From: Ignavibacteriota bacterium | Lineage (GTDB): Bacteria; Bacteroidota; Ignavibacteria; UBA10030 | NCBI GenBank assembly: GCA_003162695.1 | Contig: PMML01000058.1 | Location: 11,816-73,749 of the forward strand | DNA: 61,934 bases | Reading direction: 5' to 3' | In this document: piece after piece, positions 25,725 through 34,514 of the stretch | Position numbering within the stretch: position 1 is the stretch's first letter | How the letters are laid out: each line of letters starts with the position of its first letter | The notes under the pieces: generated by a model | Seen by the model: only the letters and a program-made list of their open reading frames with translations | Databases searched by the model: none | Told to the model about the DNA's origin: nothing | Position numbers and translations under genes: made by a program

Positions 25725-26729
25725 CTATTCTTTCATTCCAACAACAATAATCATCATCTCTCCCTTCAGTCTGCCCTGACCGTCCATTTGACGAACTGCA
25801 GGCAGAAACACACGATGCGATTGCGGGTCAAGTGCAAGCGTTTTTGCACCCGGAGAAGTTAAAACTTTTCCCACGGCTGTAAATTTTAAAGGTCCTTCTT
25901 CATGCATAATATCGAGACTGCCATCTTTGTTTGAAACATAAATCAATCCCATGTTTGCATCGAACGCCGTGCCGTCGACGCCTTTTCCGATTGGAAAGCT
26001 TGCCAGAATTTGACCGTCATTTGCACTGAGAGCGACAAAAACCTGATTCCTTCCACCAGCGAAAAGCACACGATTTTTGCGGTCCATCGAAAGTCCGGTC
26101 GGTGTTTCCGCCGGTGCAAGCGGCCATCGCGACCGGATCTTGAGGGATGCTGCATCGAATCGAACGATTTCGTTTTTATTTTCTATATTTATATAAATAT
26201 CTCCGTTGCCGTCTGCGACAGGACCTTCCGGCGAACCGCCCAGGTCCAGCGAGCCGACAACTGTCATCGTTGATGCATCGATGGCAGTACAATTTTCACT
26301 TTCTCCGTTGAAAGTAAAGATTCGTTTTGTCGCCGGTTCATACAAAATAGCATCGGGCTTTTTTCCTTTTACATCGACAGTTCTCACGACGGCTAGTGTT
26401 TTAAGATCGAAAACAGTAACGTCGTTGCTTTTACCGTTGCTGGTGAAGCCTCGGGAAAATTCAGAAGCGAGTGCAATTCCATGAACACCCGTTGTCTTTT
26501 CAATGCTCCCTAAACGGGTCTTTGTGTCGTACTGAACGACTTCGACGCATGTACTATGAGAAATATACAAACGGCGAGTTATTGTATCGCACGTGATATA
26601 ATCCATACTTCCGGAACCTCCGACAACAATCGTATCAAGGACAACAGGGAGAACTGATTGAGAGTATAGCTGAGTTGAGCAACAGCTGAGGGCTGTAAAA
26701 ATCATTAATTGCTTAAAGGTGTACGACAT
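25725..26729 (-). CDS. Secreted YVTN/YncE-like beta-propeller protein
   Basis: A 334-aa exported protein. The signal peptide (MIFTALSCCSTQLYSQ) is followed by a seven-bladed propeller of about 40-residue repeats typical of YVTN/YncE proteins (VTVFDLKTLAVVRTVDVKGKKPDAILYEP; AIDASTMTVVGSLDLGG; VALSANDGQILASFPIGKGVDGTAFD). AAGGAG precedes the start. It is the last gene of a TonB receptor/beta-helix/metallophosphoesterase operon, 9 bp after its neighbour. Function unknown; perhaps a binding partner at the cell surface or periplasm. Confidence 0.85.
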   Translation of the reverse strand: MSYTFKQLMIFTALSCCSTQLYSQSVLPVVLDTIVVGGSGSMDYITCDTITRRLYISHSTCVEVVQYDTKTRLGSIEKTTGVHGIALASEFSRGFTSNGKSNDVTVFDLKTLAVVRTVDVKGKKPDAILYEPATKRIFTFNGESENCTAIDASTMTVVGSLDLGGSPEGPVADGNGDIYINIENKNEIVRFDAASLKIRSRWPLAPAETPTGLSMDRKNRVLFAGGRNQVFVALSANDGQILASFPIGKGVDGTAFDANMGLIYVSNKDGSLDIMHEEGPLKFTAVGKVLTSPGAKTLALDPQSHRVFLPAVRQMDGQGRLKGEMMIIVVGMKE

Positions 26730-26738
26730 GAGTGCTCC

Positions 26739-27650
26739 TTATTTTGTAATTGTGCATGAATCAATAATTTTAAGATGACTTTCCGGTCGTGCATCAACTG
26801 TGCGAAGTTTCGCAATGCCGCCTTCAAAGGTGATAAATGTAATAACAGGAAAAGATTTTACAGGCAGCGTGAAGGCAATTTGCGGATTCATCGGTACGGG
26901 GTCCTTCCAGCTTGCACCGCCCGTTCCGTTGATGATATGGATCAGACCTTTTTTTCCATCCACTGTTCCGTCGGGAAGTAGCCGTTTGGTACGGACATAA
27001 ACGTGTGCATGTCCGTTAAAAACAAAATCTCCGCCATGGCGCGAAAGCGACTCAAGCCATCCGCGGCAGTGATCCAAATATGTTTCCTTGTAAGTAAAGC
27101 CGTATGCCGGGTTGTGCCATACGCCGATCAGCCATTCACCCTGCTTCACATGGTCGAGATAGAGATCAAGCCAGTGCTGCACTGTTGCAGAATCTGAAAA
27201 GTATGCATCAAGTACAACAATATGGACGTTTCCTTTATGCCATGCATAGAAATGCGTCGTACTATCGGCATCATTAATCGGCAAAATACCGCGTGTATGT
27301 TTGTCATATATATCCCGAACAGTTATTGAGTTTCCCCCTTCACCTCCGGCATCATGATTGCTTGTGCAGAGCAGAAATTTATCCGGTACATACAGGTCTT
27401 TGATTCCGGGAAACGCAAGAGTTCTTTGCCAATCTGCTTCCGTACCATGATGTGTAAAATCTCCCGTGTGTACTTGCACATCCCAATTTGTGATCTGATG
27501 CTCCAACACGGATGCGATTTGTTCACATGCGTGGTCGAGATTTTCCCGTGAGTCTCCCCAGAGGGCGATCGTAATTTTATTCTGAGTACGAGCATTGTCG
27601 GAAAGAAACAAAAGAAAAAAGAAAAGAAATGAAAGGCGGAAACATTTCAT
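26739..27650 (-). CDS. Secreted calcineurin-like metallophosphoesterase
   Basis: A 303-aa exported phosphoesterase. ATG 27650 gives a signal peptide (LSFLFFFLLFLSDNARTQ) and has AAAGGAA 7 nt upstream, so the longer frame to 27755 is rejected. Metal blocks: IALWGDSRE (GDSR where GDxH is common), HTGDFTHHG, TSNHDAGG, VWHNPAYG and FNGHAHVY. It is probably a phosphatase or phosphodiesterase for phosphate scavenging. It sits between a T9SS beta-helix protein and a YVTN propeller in a TonB-receptor operon. Confidence 0.88.
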   Translation of the reverse strand: MKCFRLSFLFFFLLFLSDNARTQNKITIALWGDSRENLDHACEQIASVLEHQITNWDVQVHTGDFTHHGTEADWQRTLAFPGIKDLYVPDKFLLCTSNHDAGGEGGNSITVRDIYDKHTRGILPINDADSTTHFYAWHKGNVHIVVLDAYFSDSATVQHWLDLYLDHVKQGEWLIGVWHNPAYGFTYKETYLDHCRGWLESLSRHGGDFVFNGHAHVYVRTKRLLPDGTVDGKKGLIHIINGTGGASWKDPVPMNPQIAFTLPVKSFPVITFITFEGGIAKLRTVDARPESHLKIIDSCTITK

Positions 27651-27688
27651 GTCGGATTCCTTTATTGACAGGATAAAAAATACTTGGT

Positions 27689-27716
27689 CGGCGGTGAGTA
27701 ATTCTCTGCACCGCCG
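27689..27716 (-). terminator. Hairpin with T-run inside the TonB operon (attenuator-like)
   Basis: Perfect 8-bp stem CGGCGGTG/CACCGCCG in the 110-bp gap between the beta-helix and metallophosphoesterase genes. On the minus strand it is followed by AAGTATTTTTTATCC. It may lower expression of the two distal genes or stabilise an RNA end. Confidence 0.5.
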
Positions 27717-27760
27717 GCTGTGATTAGAGATTGAACAAAAAATAATCGAGTACATTGTTC

Positions 27761-29278
27761 TTATTTCAGCATCAACATACGGCTCACAATACTCAATGGA
27801 CCGGATTGTAATCTATATAGATACATGCCGGATGATAATTTTGATCCGTCGAATTGGACAGTGTGCGCACCTGCAGTTTCCACACTGTTGACGAGCGTTT
27901 GAACCAACTGGCCGAGTAAATTATATACTTTCAGAGTCACCTGTCCTTCATGCGGCAATATATATTGAATAGTCGTTGTCGGGTTGAAAGGATTTGGATA
28001 ATTCTGTTTCAAAGCAAATTCGATTGGATTGTTCGTATGCGCTTTGTCGACGGCAGTTATCGTTTCACCTAAAGCACCGACGTTTGAGGCGCCGGGTAGC
28101 TGTCCGGTGAATGCCGGATTCGTCCATGTTAAAGGCGGCGTGTATCCCAAGCCGGTATACTGAGCAATGAGATGATAATCGTTATTGCTGTCCATAGTCG
28201 TGAAATCATTCCCAAACCATGGATTATAGCGAGCAAATGGAGATCCCGTAACATGTCCTGTCATATATTTATCGTTCGCTTGTGGACGAGTGATATCATC
28301 ACCAAGTCCGTCGTTCGTATAGAAAACAGACATCTGGTTCATGCTGTCGACGGAACTGAAAAAGAAATTGTTATTATAATGTATGTTCATTGTATCAGTT
28401 AACGCGGTGATATCCATATCACCAAGGTTGTCGCCAAAAATATTATTGTATATCTCTGCGCGAGCGCCTGCATCGACGAGAATACCATAGCCGGGCTCTC
28501 CAGTTCGACGCCATCCGCTAGCTATGCATGTATTATTATGAACACACACATTCGTAAATCGTGTTTTAGAACTTGAATTAATTTTGATAGCGCTTCCGCC
28601 GGCTGCCCAGACGATATTGTACGCTATTTCTCCGCACGCGCCGCTTTTAATATTGATGTTGTCGCCATCGGGTGCACCGCAATATTTGCAGACATTTCGC
28701 AGAATGCTGAAGTTGCCGCCATGGATTCCGATTGCATCGTCGACGGTACCATCGATTAAATTGTCCGAAAATATTATTTGCTGCAGGTTTTGATAATCCG
28801 ACGTCACATCCACTGTTCTATATGCATGTCCGGTAAAATCGACACCGCCTGCACAGTATATTTTTGTAAATTTCATACTGAATATTCCGCAAGAATCTGC
28901 GACAATGCCGCCCCACTGTCCGGGTCCAAGATGTCTGAGCGAATCAGGCACGGTAATGACGATGGGATTAGAAGAAGTCCCTTCAAAATAGAAATGTCCA
29001 TACACAAACATCGCTCCAAACGGGCTTGCCATAATGATCGTATCACCCGCGCTCACATGAAGTGAGTCGCCCGGGTTGACTACAATAGAATCTGTGACGA
29101 TATAGGTCGTATTCGGAACTGTTGTTCCATGAATAGGTCCGGAAAGCGGTCCCGATGTGATCGTTTGTGCATGCAGAACGGCATGCCATGATATTAAAAC
29201 CACGATAAGAAGTACATTGACACAACTTCCTATTGTCGTTCGTTGTTTCGGATTCAAATGGTTTAAAAATGCACGCAT
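27761..29278 (-). CDS. Right-handed beta-helix protein with T9SS sorting domain
   Basis: A 505-aa secreted protein. ATG 29278 has AGGAG nearby and a long signal peptide (VNVLLIVVLISWHAVLHAQ). The middle is a pectate-lyase-like parallel beta-helix with short Asn-rich turns (IIFSDNLIDGTVDDAIGIHGG, split here by eye; VHNNTC; IYNNIFGDNLGD). The C-terminus is a type A T9SS sorting domain (LKQNYPNPFNPTTTIQY ... GMYLYRLQSG). It lies 44 bp after the TonB receptor gene. Likely a surface-exposed binding protein or depolymerase working with the receptor; substrate not deducible. Confidence 0.85.
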   Translation of the reverse strand: MRAFLNHLNPKQRTTIGSCVNVLLIVVLISWHAVLHAQTITSGPLSGPIHGTTVPNTTYIVTDSIVVNPGDSLHVSAGDTIIMASPFGAMFVYGHFYFEGTSSNPIVITVPDSLRHLGPGQWGGIVADSCGIFSMKFTKIYCAGGVDFTGHAYRTVDVTSDYQNLQQIIFSDNLIDGTVDDAIGIHGGNFSILRNVCKYCGAPDGDNINIKSGACGEIAYNIVWAAGGSAIKINSSSKTRFTNVCVHNNTCIASGWRRTGEPGYGILVDAGARAEIYNNIFGDNLGDMDITALTDTMNIHYNNNFFFSSVDSMNQMSVFYTNDGLGDDITRPQANDKYMTGHVTGSPFARYNPWFGNDFTTMDSNNDYHLIAQYTGLGYTPPLTWTNPAFTGQLPGASNVGALGETITAVDKAHTNNPIEFALKQNYPNPFNPTTTIQYILPHEGQVTLKVYNLLGQLVQTLVNSVETAGAHTVQFDGSKLSSGMYLYRLQSGPLSIVSRMLMLK

Positions 29279-29322
29279 AAAAAATACTCCTCTCATGATT
29301 TGTGTTAGGTTATGATGTTGAC

Positions 29323-32133
29323 TTATAAGCGAAAACTGATTCCAATAGTGCCGCGAAGCTTATTAGTATCCTGTTGAACAAAGAGAGTAGGATGTACCAT
29401 CATCTTGCCTGTCGGTACTTCTTCCACAATTTTAGAATTCAATAAGTTCGAAAGTTTTATTGAAACCTTAAGCCCGGGAAGAATTTCTTGATCTGCGGCA
29501 CAATCCATATCACCGACAGCATCTTCATAAATATCATGTCCATCTTCGTTATTTACGGCACTGAGCCGTCTGCCGGTATAATTGTAAGAGATGCGTAAGC
29601 CGGTACCCCATTGCGAATTATCGTATAAAAGGGTTGCATTCGCCAACACTGGAGATTGAGATTGAAGCGGACGTGTACGTTGGAAATAGGTCGTGACATT
29701 GTTGCCTTGATTATCGATCGCTACGGAATAGACTTCATCGGTGATTCGCGAATAGACGTACGTAAAATTTTCTGATATGCCAAAATTCCCGAAATGCACG
29801 ATACTCGATTCTTCGACACCATAAACATCAGCCGGATTGCCGTTACCTTTTGATCTGGTCGAAGTGATAGCGCCGGAAATTTCATCTTCAATCGGATCGG
29901 TGATTCGTTTCGCATAAGCGCCGATGGAGATTTGATTCGTTGTCGAAGTAACATATTCGTATTGCAAGTCGACGTTTGTCGCATGTGCAGGTTTTAAATT
30001 AGGATTACCCTGAGTTGTGTTAACGTCTCCCCTATCTTGCGCAGGAACAAGATCAAAATAACTCGGACGACTCATGGTACCCGAAATGGAAAGTCGAAAA
30101 ATATTTTCAGGATCGATGGCGTAACGTATGTGCATGCTCGGTAGCAAGTCGATGAATTTCGCCGTATCGCTCGTCGGACCTGTAATTGGTCCTTGTTTTA
30201 TGGGAGCTGCGGTCCAATATTGATCGGTTGCCTGCTCCCATCGCACTCCGGTAAGGATCTGAATTGAATTTGTATTTAATACATATTCGACATATCCCGA
30301 CCACAGCCCTTCATGTGCTTTATAGTTCTGGTAACCGAAAACGGCAGTTCCATAATATCCAAAAGGCGTAACCTGCATACTATCGAGTTCTGTGAACGTT
30401 TGCGTGCTCCCATTTTTCTGAATAGATGCATTCAATTGATAATCGTTTTGAAAGTTCACGCGCTTAAGGTCTATATAACTTGCCCCAGACTGAATCGTAT
30501 GCGTCCCGTTTTCCGTAAGTTTCCATGAAATATCCGCTTTCCCGAGATATTGCTTGTCATCATTTTTTCGCCACGAATGATAAATATTGCCAAATCCGAA
30601 TGTAGTAGGCGGATTTCCATGTTTATCATATTTCCCCAGCAACGTATAGTCGGCGTCATCCGGGCGATCTTGAATTGCGTCCGAGTAATTTGCCGTCCAC
30701 CGGAGAGAGATCGGTTTAGATGTAAAATGTTCTCCGGATAATGTGTAATTTGCTATGGTTTGTTTTCGGAGTGCCGACTCATTCGTATATGTAAAAGGAG
30801 ATCCTCCCTTTGAGCCGAACACCGTTGCTGAAAGGCCATGCATAGTCAAATCTTCAACTTGATTGAGGTAAATGAATGTCGCCGACAATTGTTGATCGAT
30901 AGCCATAATAAAATCAGCTTTAACCGTAGCTCCGCTGCGCATTTTATGTGATCCATAAGTTCGATCATCCCTTGTTGCATCATACGGTGCATAATTATTA
31001 TTAACGTTTTCGTCAAGTGTATAAACCTCTGTCTGTGTTACGTTATAAGTATTTTGATAACTTCCGGCAGCAATAATACCCAATTGCTTATCAAAGAACC
31101 TGTTGCCGATGACAAGCGAATATAAGCCGTCCGGCGGCGCAGTCCGATTTGTAAATTTGAGATTATTGATTGTGAAATCAGATGCACTCGTTTTATAAAT
31201 CGGTCCTAACAAAGTGGTCGGATCGGCGTCGCTTGCTCTGCCATGGAGACGTTCCGGATCAAATTCGGGAACTGTACTCGGATCGAAAGTAGAAATAGTT
31301 TTATGTATGAGTGACGAACTGTATCCCGTAGCAGCGCTAATATTAAAAACAAAAGATTCCGGTGCGCTGCGAAAGATAAGATCCGTGGTTCCACCGATTG
31401 CATCGCCGGGAAGATCGGGCGTCAATGATTTCGTTACATCGATCCGTTCGAATAATGCTGATGGAAAAATATCGAGGGGAATAAATCTGTCTTTCGATTC
31501 AGGACTTGGAATTTTTATTCCGTCAATCAATGTATTATTATACTGCTGCTCCAATCCGCGCATAATAACATAGCGTCCTTCTCCGTTGTTCTTTATAAGG
31601 GACAGCCCGGATATTCTCTGAAGTACTTCGGCCGCCGTCTTGTCTGTGGAACGTTCTATGGTCTGGGCGGTAACAACATTAATAATGTTATTTGCCTCGA
31701 ATTCGCTTCTGACGCCTGAAGCTTCAAGTTCCTGATTTGCCCGCCCTTGAACGACAATTTCTGCCATATCCACGGGTTTTTCTTCCAGAAAAACATCTTC
31801 TATAACGACGGACGTATCGGAATCGATCTTTATGTGATCGATCTCCATTTTTTTATAGCCCATCATGCGGACATGGAGTGAGTACTCGCCTTTTGGGATC
31901 TTTTCAATCTTGAAAAATCCGTTTAGATCGCTTACTGTCCCCAGTTCCGTTTTTTTTAGCATGAGGTTTGTGCCCATAAGAATTTCATTTGTTCCTTTGG
32001 CATGTACGATACCGCGTATCGAGCCGGCATACATAATGCTCATAAAGAGTACGGTAAAGAACGTTATTGCAAGGGTTCGAACAGAACGTCGAGGGTATAT
32101 GAATGGATGGATTGAGTCGGCACGATATGCCAT
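29323..32133 (-). CDS. TonB-dependent outer-membrane receptor
   Basis: A 936-aa receptor. After a signal peptide (TLAITFFTVLFMSIMYAGS) come a carboxypeptidase-like domain (GSIRGIVHAKGTNEILMGTNL), the plug (VLQRISGLSLIKNNGEGRYVIMRGL, IDGIKIP, GDAIGGT) and a 22-strand barrel ending in ...RGTIGISFRL with terminal aromatic-X-Leu. ATG 32133 is chosen because upstream in-frame ATGs overlap or precede the predicted transcription start. It heads an operon with a T9SS beta-helix protein, a phosphoesterase and a propeller under a Pho-like promoter. That context suggests uptake of phosphate-containing compounds (inference). Confidence 0.9.
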   Translation of the reverse strand: MAYRADSIHPFIYPRRSVRTLAITFFTVLFMSIMYAGSIRGIVHAKGTNEILMGTNLMLKKTELGTVSDLNGFFKIEKIPKGEYSLHVRMMGYKKMEIDHIKIDSDTSVVIEDVFLEEKPVDMAEIVVQGRANQELEASGVRSEFEANNIINVVTAQTIERSTDKTAAEVLQRISGLSLIKNNGEGRYVIMRGLEQQYNNTLIDGIKIPSPESKDRFIPLDIFPSALFERIDVTKSLTPDLPGDAIGGTTDLIFRSAPESFVFNISAATGYSSSLIHKTISTFDPSTVPEFDPERLHGRASDADPTTLLGPIYKTSASDFTINNLKFTNRTAPPDGLYSLVIGNRFFDKQLGIIAAGSYQNTYNVTQTEVYTLDENVNNNYAPYDATRDDRTYGSHKMRSGATVKADFIMAIDQQLSATFIYLNQVEDLTMHGLSATVFGSKGGSPFTYTNESALRKQTIANYTLSGEHFTSKPISLRWTANYSDAIQDRPDDADYTLLGKYDKHGNPPTTFGFGNIYHSWRKNDDKQYLGKADISWKLTENGTHTIQSGASYIDLKRVNFQNDYQLNASIQKNGSTQTFTELDSMQVTPFGYYGTAVFGYQNYKAHEGLWSGYVEYVLNTNSIQILTGVRWEQATDQYWTAAPIKQGPITGPTSDTAKFIDLLPSMHIRYAIDPENIFRLSISGTMSRPSYFDLVPAQDRGDVNTTQGNPNLKPAHATNVDLQYEYVTSTTNQISIGAYAKRITDPIEDEISGAITSTRSKGNGNPADVYGVEESSIVHFGNFGISENFTYVYSRITDEVYSVAIDNQGNNVTTYFQRTRPLQSQSPVLANATLLYDNSQWGTGLRISYNYTGRRLSAVNNEDGHDIYEDAVGDMDCAADQEILPGLKVSIKLSNLLNSKIVEEVPTGKMMVHPTLFVQQDTNKLRGTIGISFRL

Positions 32134-32281
32134 ACAGACATCATGGTTCGATGCTTTCCCGATAGATGGGATGCAATCGAATTGGACGGATCTATTTGCA
32201 TATATTTTTTGGAACAAAATTATATCCTTCTTTGCATAAGAAAAATCAACACATGAAGATGTACCTGAAAATTGCATAACC

Positions 32282-32324
32282 AATATACTCATGTATTGTT
32301 ATGCGGAGATTACCGTACAGTTAA
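32282..32324 (-). promoter_or_regulatory. Pho-box-like promoter of the TonB receptor operon
   Basis: On the minus strand TTAAC (32324-32320), GTAAT (32313-32309) and ATAAC (32302-32298) at 11-bp period, exactly 10 nt, then -10 TATATT (32287-32282). The stretch GAGTATATT is identical to that at 22707-22715. The leader to ATG 32133 is about 140 nt. Confidence 0.7.
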
Positions 32325-32745
32325 GAGACTGATGTTAGATTGTTGCAAAAATAAATTCCGCAATGAGAGCGATACAACCGGACTGATACTTTGTCATCAA
32401 CATGGGAATTCTGCAGAACTTCGGCCGGCCAAATGCATGGAATTCTGATTTCACTTTCAATCAAATCAAACGTGGAATAGTCAGAACCATTTTAAGGGCT
32501 ATAGATCTGCCGTATTTGGCTATCAGTTCGGGAAGAGAGATACAGCCAATGATACAACCGCGTAGGTGAGAGATGTTCGTCGCAAGCTGAGTGCAGCCGT
32601 TTATTCAGCAACTGACACTCCATATACCTCAAAGCTCGTCTGGTCACGATTTTACCGTTCATGGCTTTGATGCTTCAAGTGGTTCTATCGTATCTAAACT
32701 CAGTTAATAACTTTCAACTCTCTCGATAAAGAGCGGATAAATTTC

Positions 32746-32761
32746 TTAACCGATTCTTAAT
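32746..32761 (+). promoter_or_regulatory. Pho-box-like repeat upstream of the TPR gene
   Basis: TTAAC (32746-32750) and TTAAT (32757-32761) at 11-bp period. A -10 at the expected place is not evident. The core closely matches the copy at 16833-16848. Confidence 0.35.
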
Positions 32762-32788
32762 ATTCAAGCATTGGAAGCGCAGAATAAA

Positions 32789-33579
32789 ATGAATACCTTT
32801 TTTACCATGGAACGTTTCCGATCGTACTTTTTCTGGTTTATTTTTGGGTTGTATGCGCCGTGTGTCTTTTCACAAACGCCGGACGACTTTATCCGGCTCG
32901 GTGATTGTGCGTATGCACAATGTCTGAACGACTCTGCAAAAGTCCAATATGAACGTGCCTACAAACTTGCACCCGATTCATTTGAAGTTTTAAAACGCAT
33001 GGCGACGGTGTATAACGACGAAGGAAAGGTGCTTCTGCATTCTTCCGACAGCGCTGAAGTAAAATACCGGATGGCCATCCCGTTTGCGCGTGAACTCGCA
33101 GCGCGGTATCCGGATCGTGCCGAATCGCATTTTTGTCTTGCCTTGTGCCTGGGGAGCCTGATTCCGTTCCAGAGTGTGCGGCAAAAAATATCCAACAGCA
33201 AAGAGGTTCTGTACCATCTCAACGAAACGCTGCGGCTGGATTCGTCGATGGTTCTTGCATACGTTCTTCTAGGAGTTTTTTGGCGGGAGGCGGCGTCGCT
33301 TTCATGGCTGGAAAAAGCGTTTGTCCGGATCGTCTACGGCGAATCGATCGACAAAACAGTTCAAGATTCGGAAAATATTCTGCTTCGCGCGAAGGAAATG
33401 AACCCGCGGTGTCCTTATGTATATTATGAATTGTACTGGACATACAAATCAATGGGAAAAAAAAATTGGCCTTGCAAAATTTATCGGCCGTTCTCGCATT
33501 TTCACCGGTCAACCTTCGCGAAAAAATACAGCAGCAAGAGGCGCGCGAAGAATGGGCGTCTCTTGCTGCAAAAAATTAA
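32789..33579 (+). pseudogene. Secreted TPR protein with a frameshift in an A9 tract
   Basis: An exported TPR protein (signal peptide RFRSYFFWFIFGLYAPCVFSQ; repeats such as AYAQCLNDSAKVQYERAYKLAP). The start is ATG 32789 or 32807. The frame is lost at nine A's (33457-33465). One more A would continue SMGKKK into LALQNLSAVLAFSPVNLREK and a helical end AREEWASLAAKN, stopping at 33579. As it stands, the frame runs into a basic, Cys- and Trp-containing tail ending at 33595. It could be a real mutation, a phase-variable tract or a sequencing error. It sits between the receptor operon and phoB with Pho-like words upstream. Confidence 0.7.
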
Positions 33580-33591
33580 TACATTTTTTTG

Positions 33592-33622
33592 TTGACAAAT
33601 GAAGAAACTCTTCTTAGCTTTG
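33592..33622 (+). promoter_or_regulatory. Bacteroidota-type promoter before phoB
   Basis: TTG (33592-33594, inside TTGACA), exactly 20 nt, then TAGCTTTG (33615-33622), a full TAnnTTTG match. Transcription should start near 33629. Confidence 0.6.
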
Positions 33623-33628
33623 TTGTAC

Positions 33629-33707
33629 CCACGCCTACCGTTTGGTAGTGGCGGTAGGCTAAATCCCCCGAAGCCCGTGGTTTTCCCCTGGCCACGGGCT
33701 TTTTTTA
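33629..33707 (+). ncRNA. Candidate small RNA or attenuated phoB leader
   Basis: About 79 nt between a strong promoter and a strong terminator. The first hairpin is GCCTACCG/CGGTAGGC (33633-33640 with 33652-33659, 11-nt loop). A CCCCCG-containing linker leads to a terminator hairpin. No good coding frame. The 5' end is predicted from the promoter. It could be a free small RNA or a leader whose terminator controls phoB-phoR, 115 bp further on. Confidence 0.45.
33672..33707 (+). terminator. Intrinsic terminator before phoB
   Basis: Stem AGCCCGTGG (33672-33680) with CCACGGGCT (33692-33700), followed by eight T's counting the last stem base. Confidence 0.8.
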
Positions 33708-33821
33708 AGCCCGATTTTCCTCGAAAACTTTCAAATCGAATATTCTTCTCGAATTTCATAATTCTTTTCTGTTATATTTCGTATAACGAAAAGCTTCAAT
33801 ATCATTTATTTGAAAATAATT

Positions 33822-34514
33822 ATGTCCAAAAAAATATTAGTTGTCGATGACGAAGCCGACATCGTGCGGCTTTTAAAATACAATCTTGAAAAAGAAGGGT
33901 TCGATGTCATCGCTGCGCAGGATGGAAAAGCGGCGATTGAAAAAGCCCAGACGCGTCCTGACTTAATCGTCCTGGATGTTATGATGCCGCAGATGGACGG
34001 CTGGGAAGTCATCCGTGAGCTGAAAAAGAAAAAAGAGACCGCGGATATCCCGGTCCTTTTTCTGACGGCAAAAGAATCGGAGATCGACGAAGTGCTCGGC
34101 CTCGAACTGGGCGCGGACGATTATATCATCAAACCGATAAGTCCCCGCAAGCTTGTCGCACGCATCAAAGCGACATTGAGGCGGAACGATGCCTCGGCAG
34201 CCCCGGCTGATCTCCAGGATATTTTACATCTTCCGCATATCATTATCAATATTCCGAATTATTCCGTCAAGGTGGATAAACAGGAAGTATTTTTTCCGAA
34301 AAAAGAATTTGAAGTTCTCTCTCTACTCGCACGGAAGCGGGGCCGTGTGGTGACTCGTGAAGAACTTCTCGATTCTGTGTGGGGAAAAGGCGTCTATGTC
34401 GTGGACCGTACGATCGATGTTCATATAAGAAAAATTCGAGAGAAACTTAACCGGCATGCAGATATGATTGAAACGGTGAAAGGTGTCGGTTACCGGATCA
34501 AGGGAGATGAATGA
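33822..34514 (+). CDS. phoB: PhoB-like response regulator (OmpR family)
   Basis: A 230-aa OmpR/PhoB-family regulator. The receiver has acidic DDE (9-11), phospho-Asp52 (VLDVMMPQMDG), the Thr in LFLTAKE and the Lys of YIIKPIS. The C-terminal winged helix shows FPKKEFEVLSLLARKRGRVVTREELLDSVWG (given in pieces: FPKKEFEVLSLLA, VVTREELLD), DVHIRKIREKL and VKGVGYRI. ATG 33822 replaces the in-frame TTG 33810. Its stop overlaps phoR (ATGA). PhoB-type proteins bind 11-bp direct repeats as tandem dimers, matching the repeats found at several promoters to the left. Confidence 0.9.
   Translation: MSKKILVVDDEADIVRLLKYNLEKEGFDVIAAQDGKAAIEKAQTRPDLIVLDVMMPQMDGWEVIRELKKKKETADIPVLFLTAKESEIDEVLGLELGADDYIIKPISPRKLVARIKATLRRNDASAAPADLQDILHLPHIIINIPNYSVKVDKQEVFFPKKEFEVLSLLARKRGRVVTREELLDSVWGKGVYVVDRTIDVHIRKIREKLNRHADMIETVKGVGYRIKGDE

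Larger units (their letters stand above)
32134..32788. other. Divergent region with Pho-like promoter and gene remnants
   Basis: About 650 bp. The left part carries the receptor promoter (32282-32324). From about 32450 to 32670 one plus-strand frame is open except for a single TAG at 32563-32565 and reads like protein (FGYQFGKRDTANDTTA, then VRDVRRKLSAAVYSATDTPY). It may be a decayed gene. The right end carries repeat words at 32746-32761. Confidence 0.35.

Noticed and set aside
32134-32292. Longer TonB receptor reading frame starting at 32292
   Set aside because: The predicted -10 is at 32287-32282, so ATG 32292 lies upstream of the transcript; the extra residues do not resemble a signal peptide.
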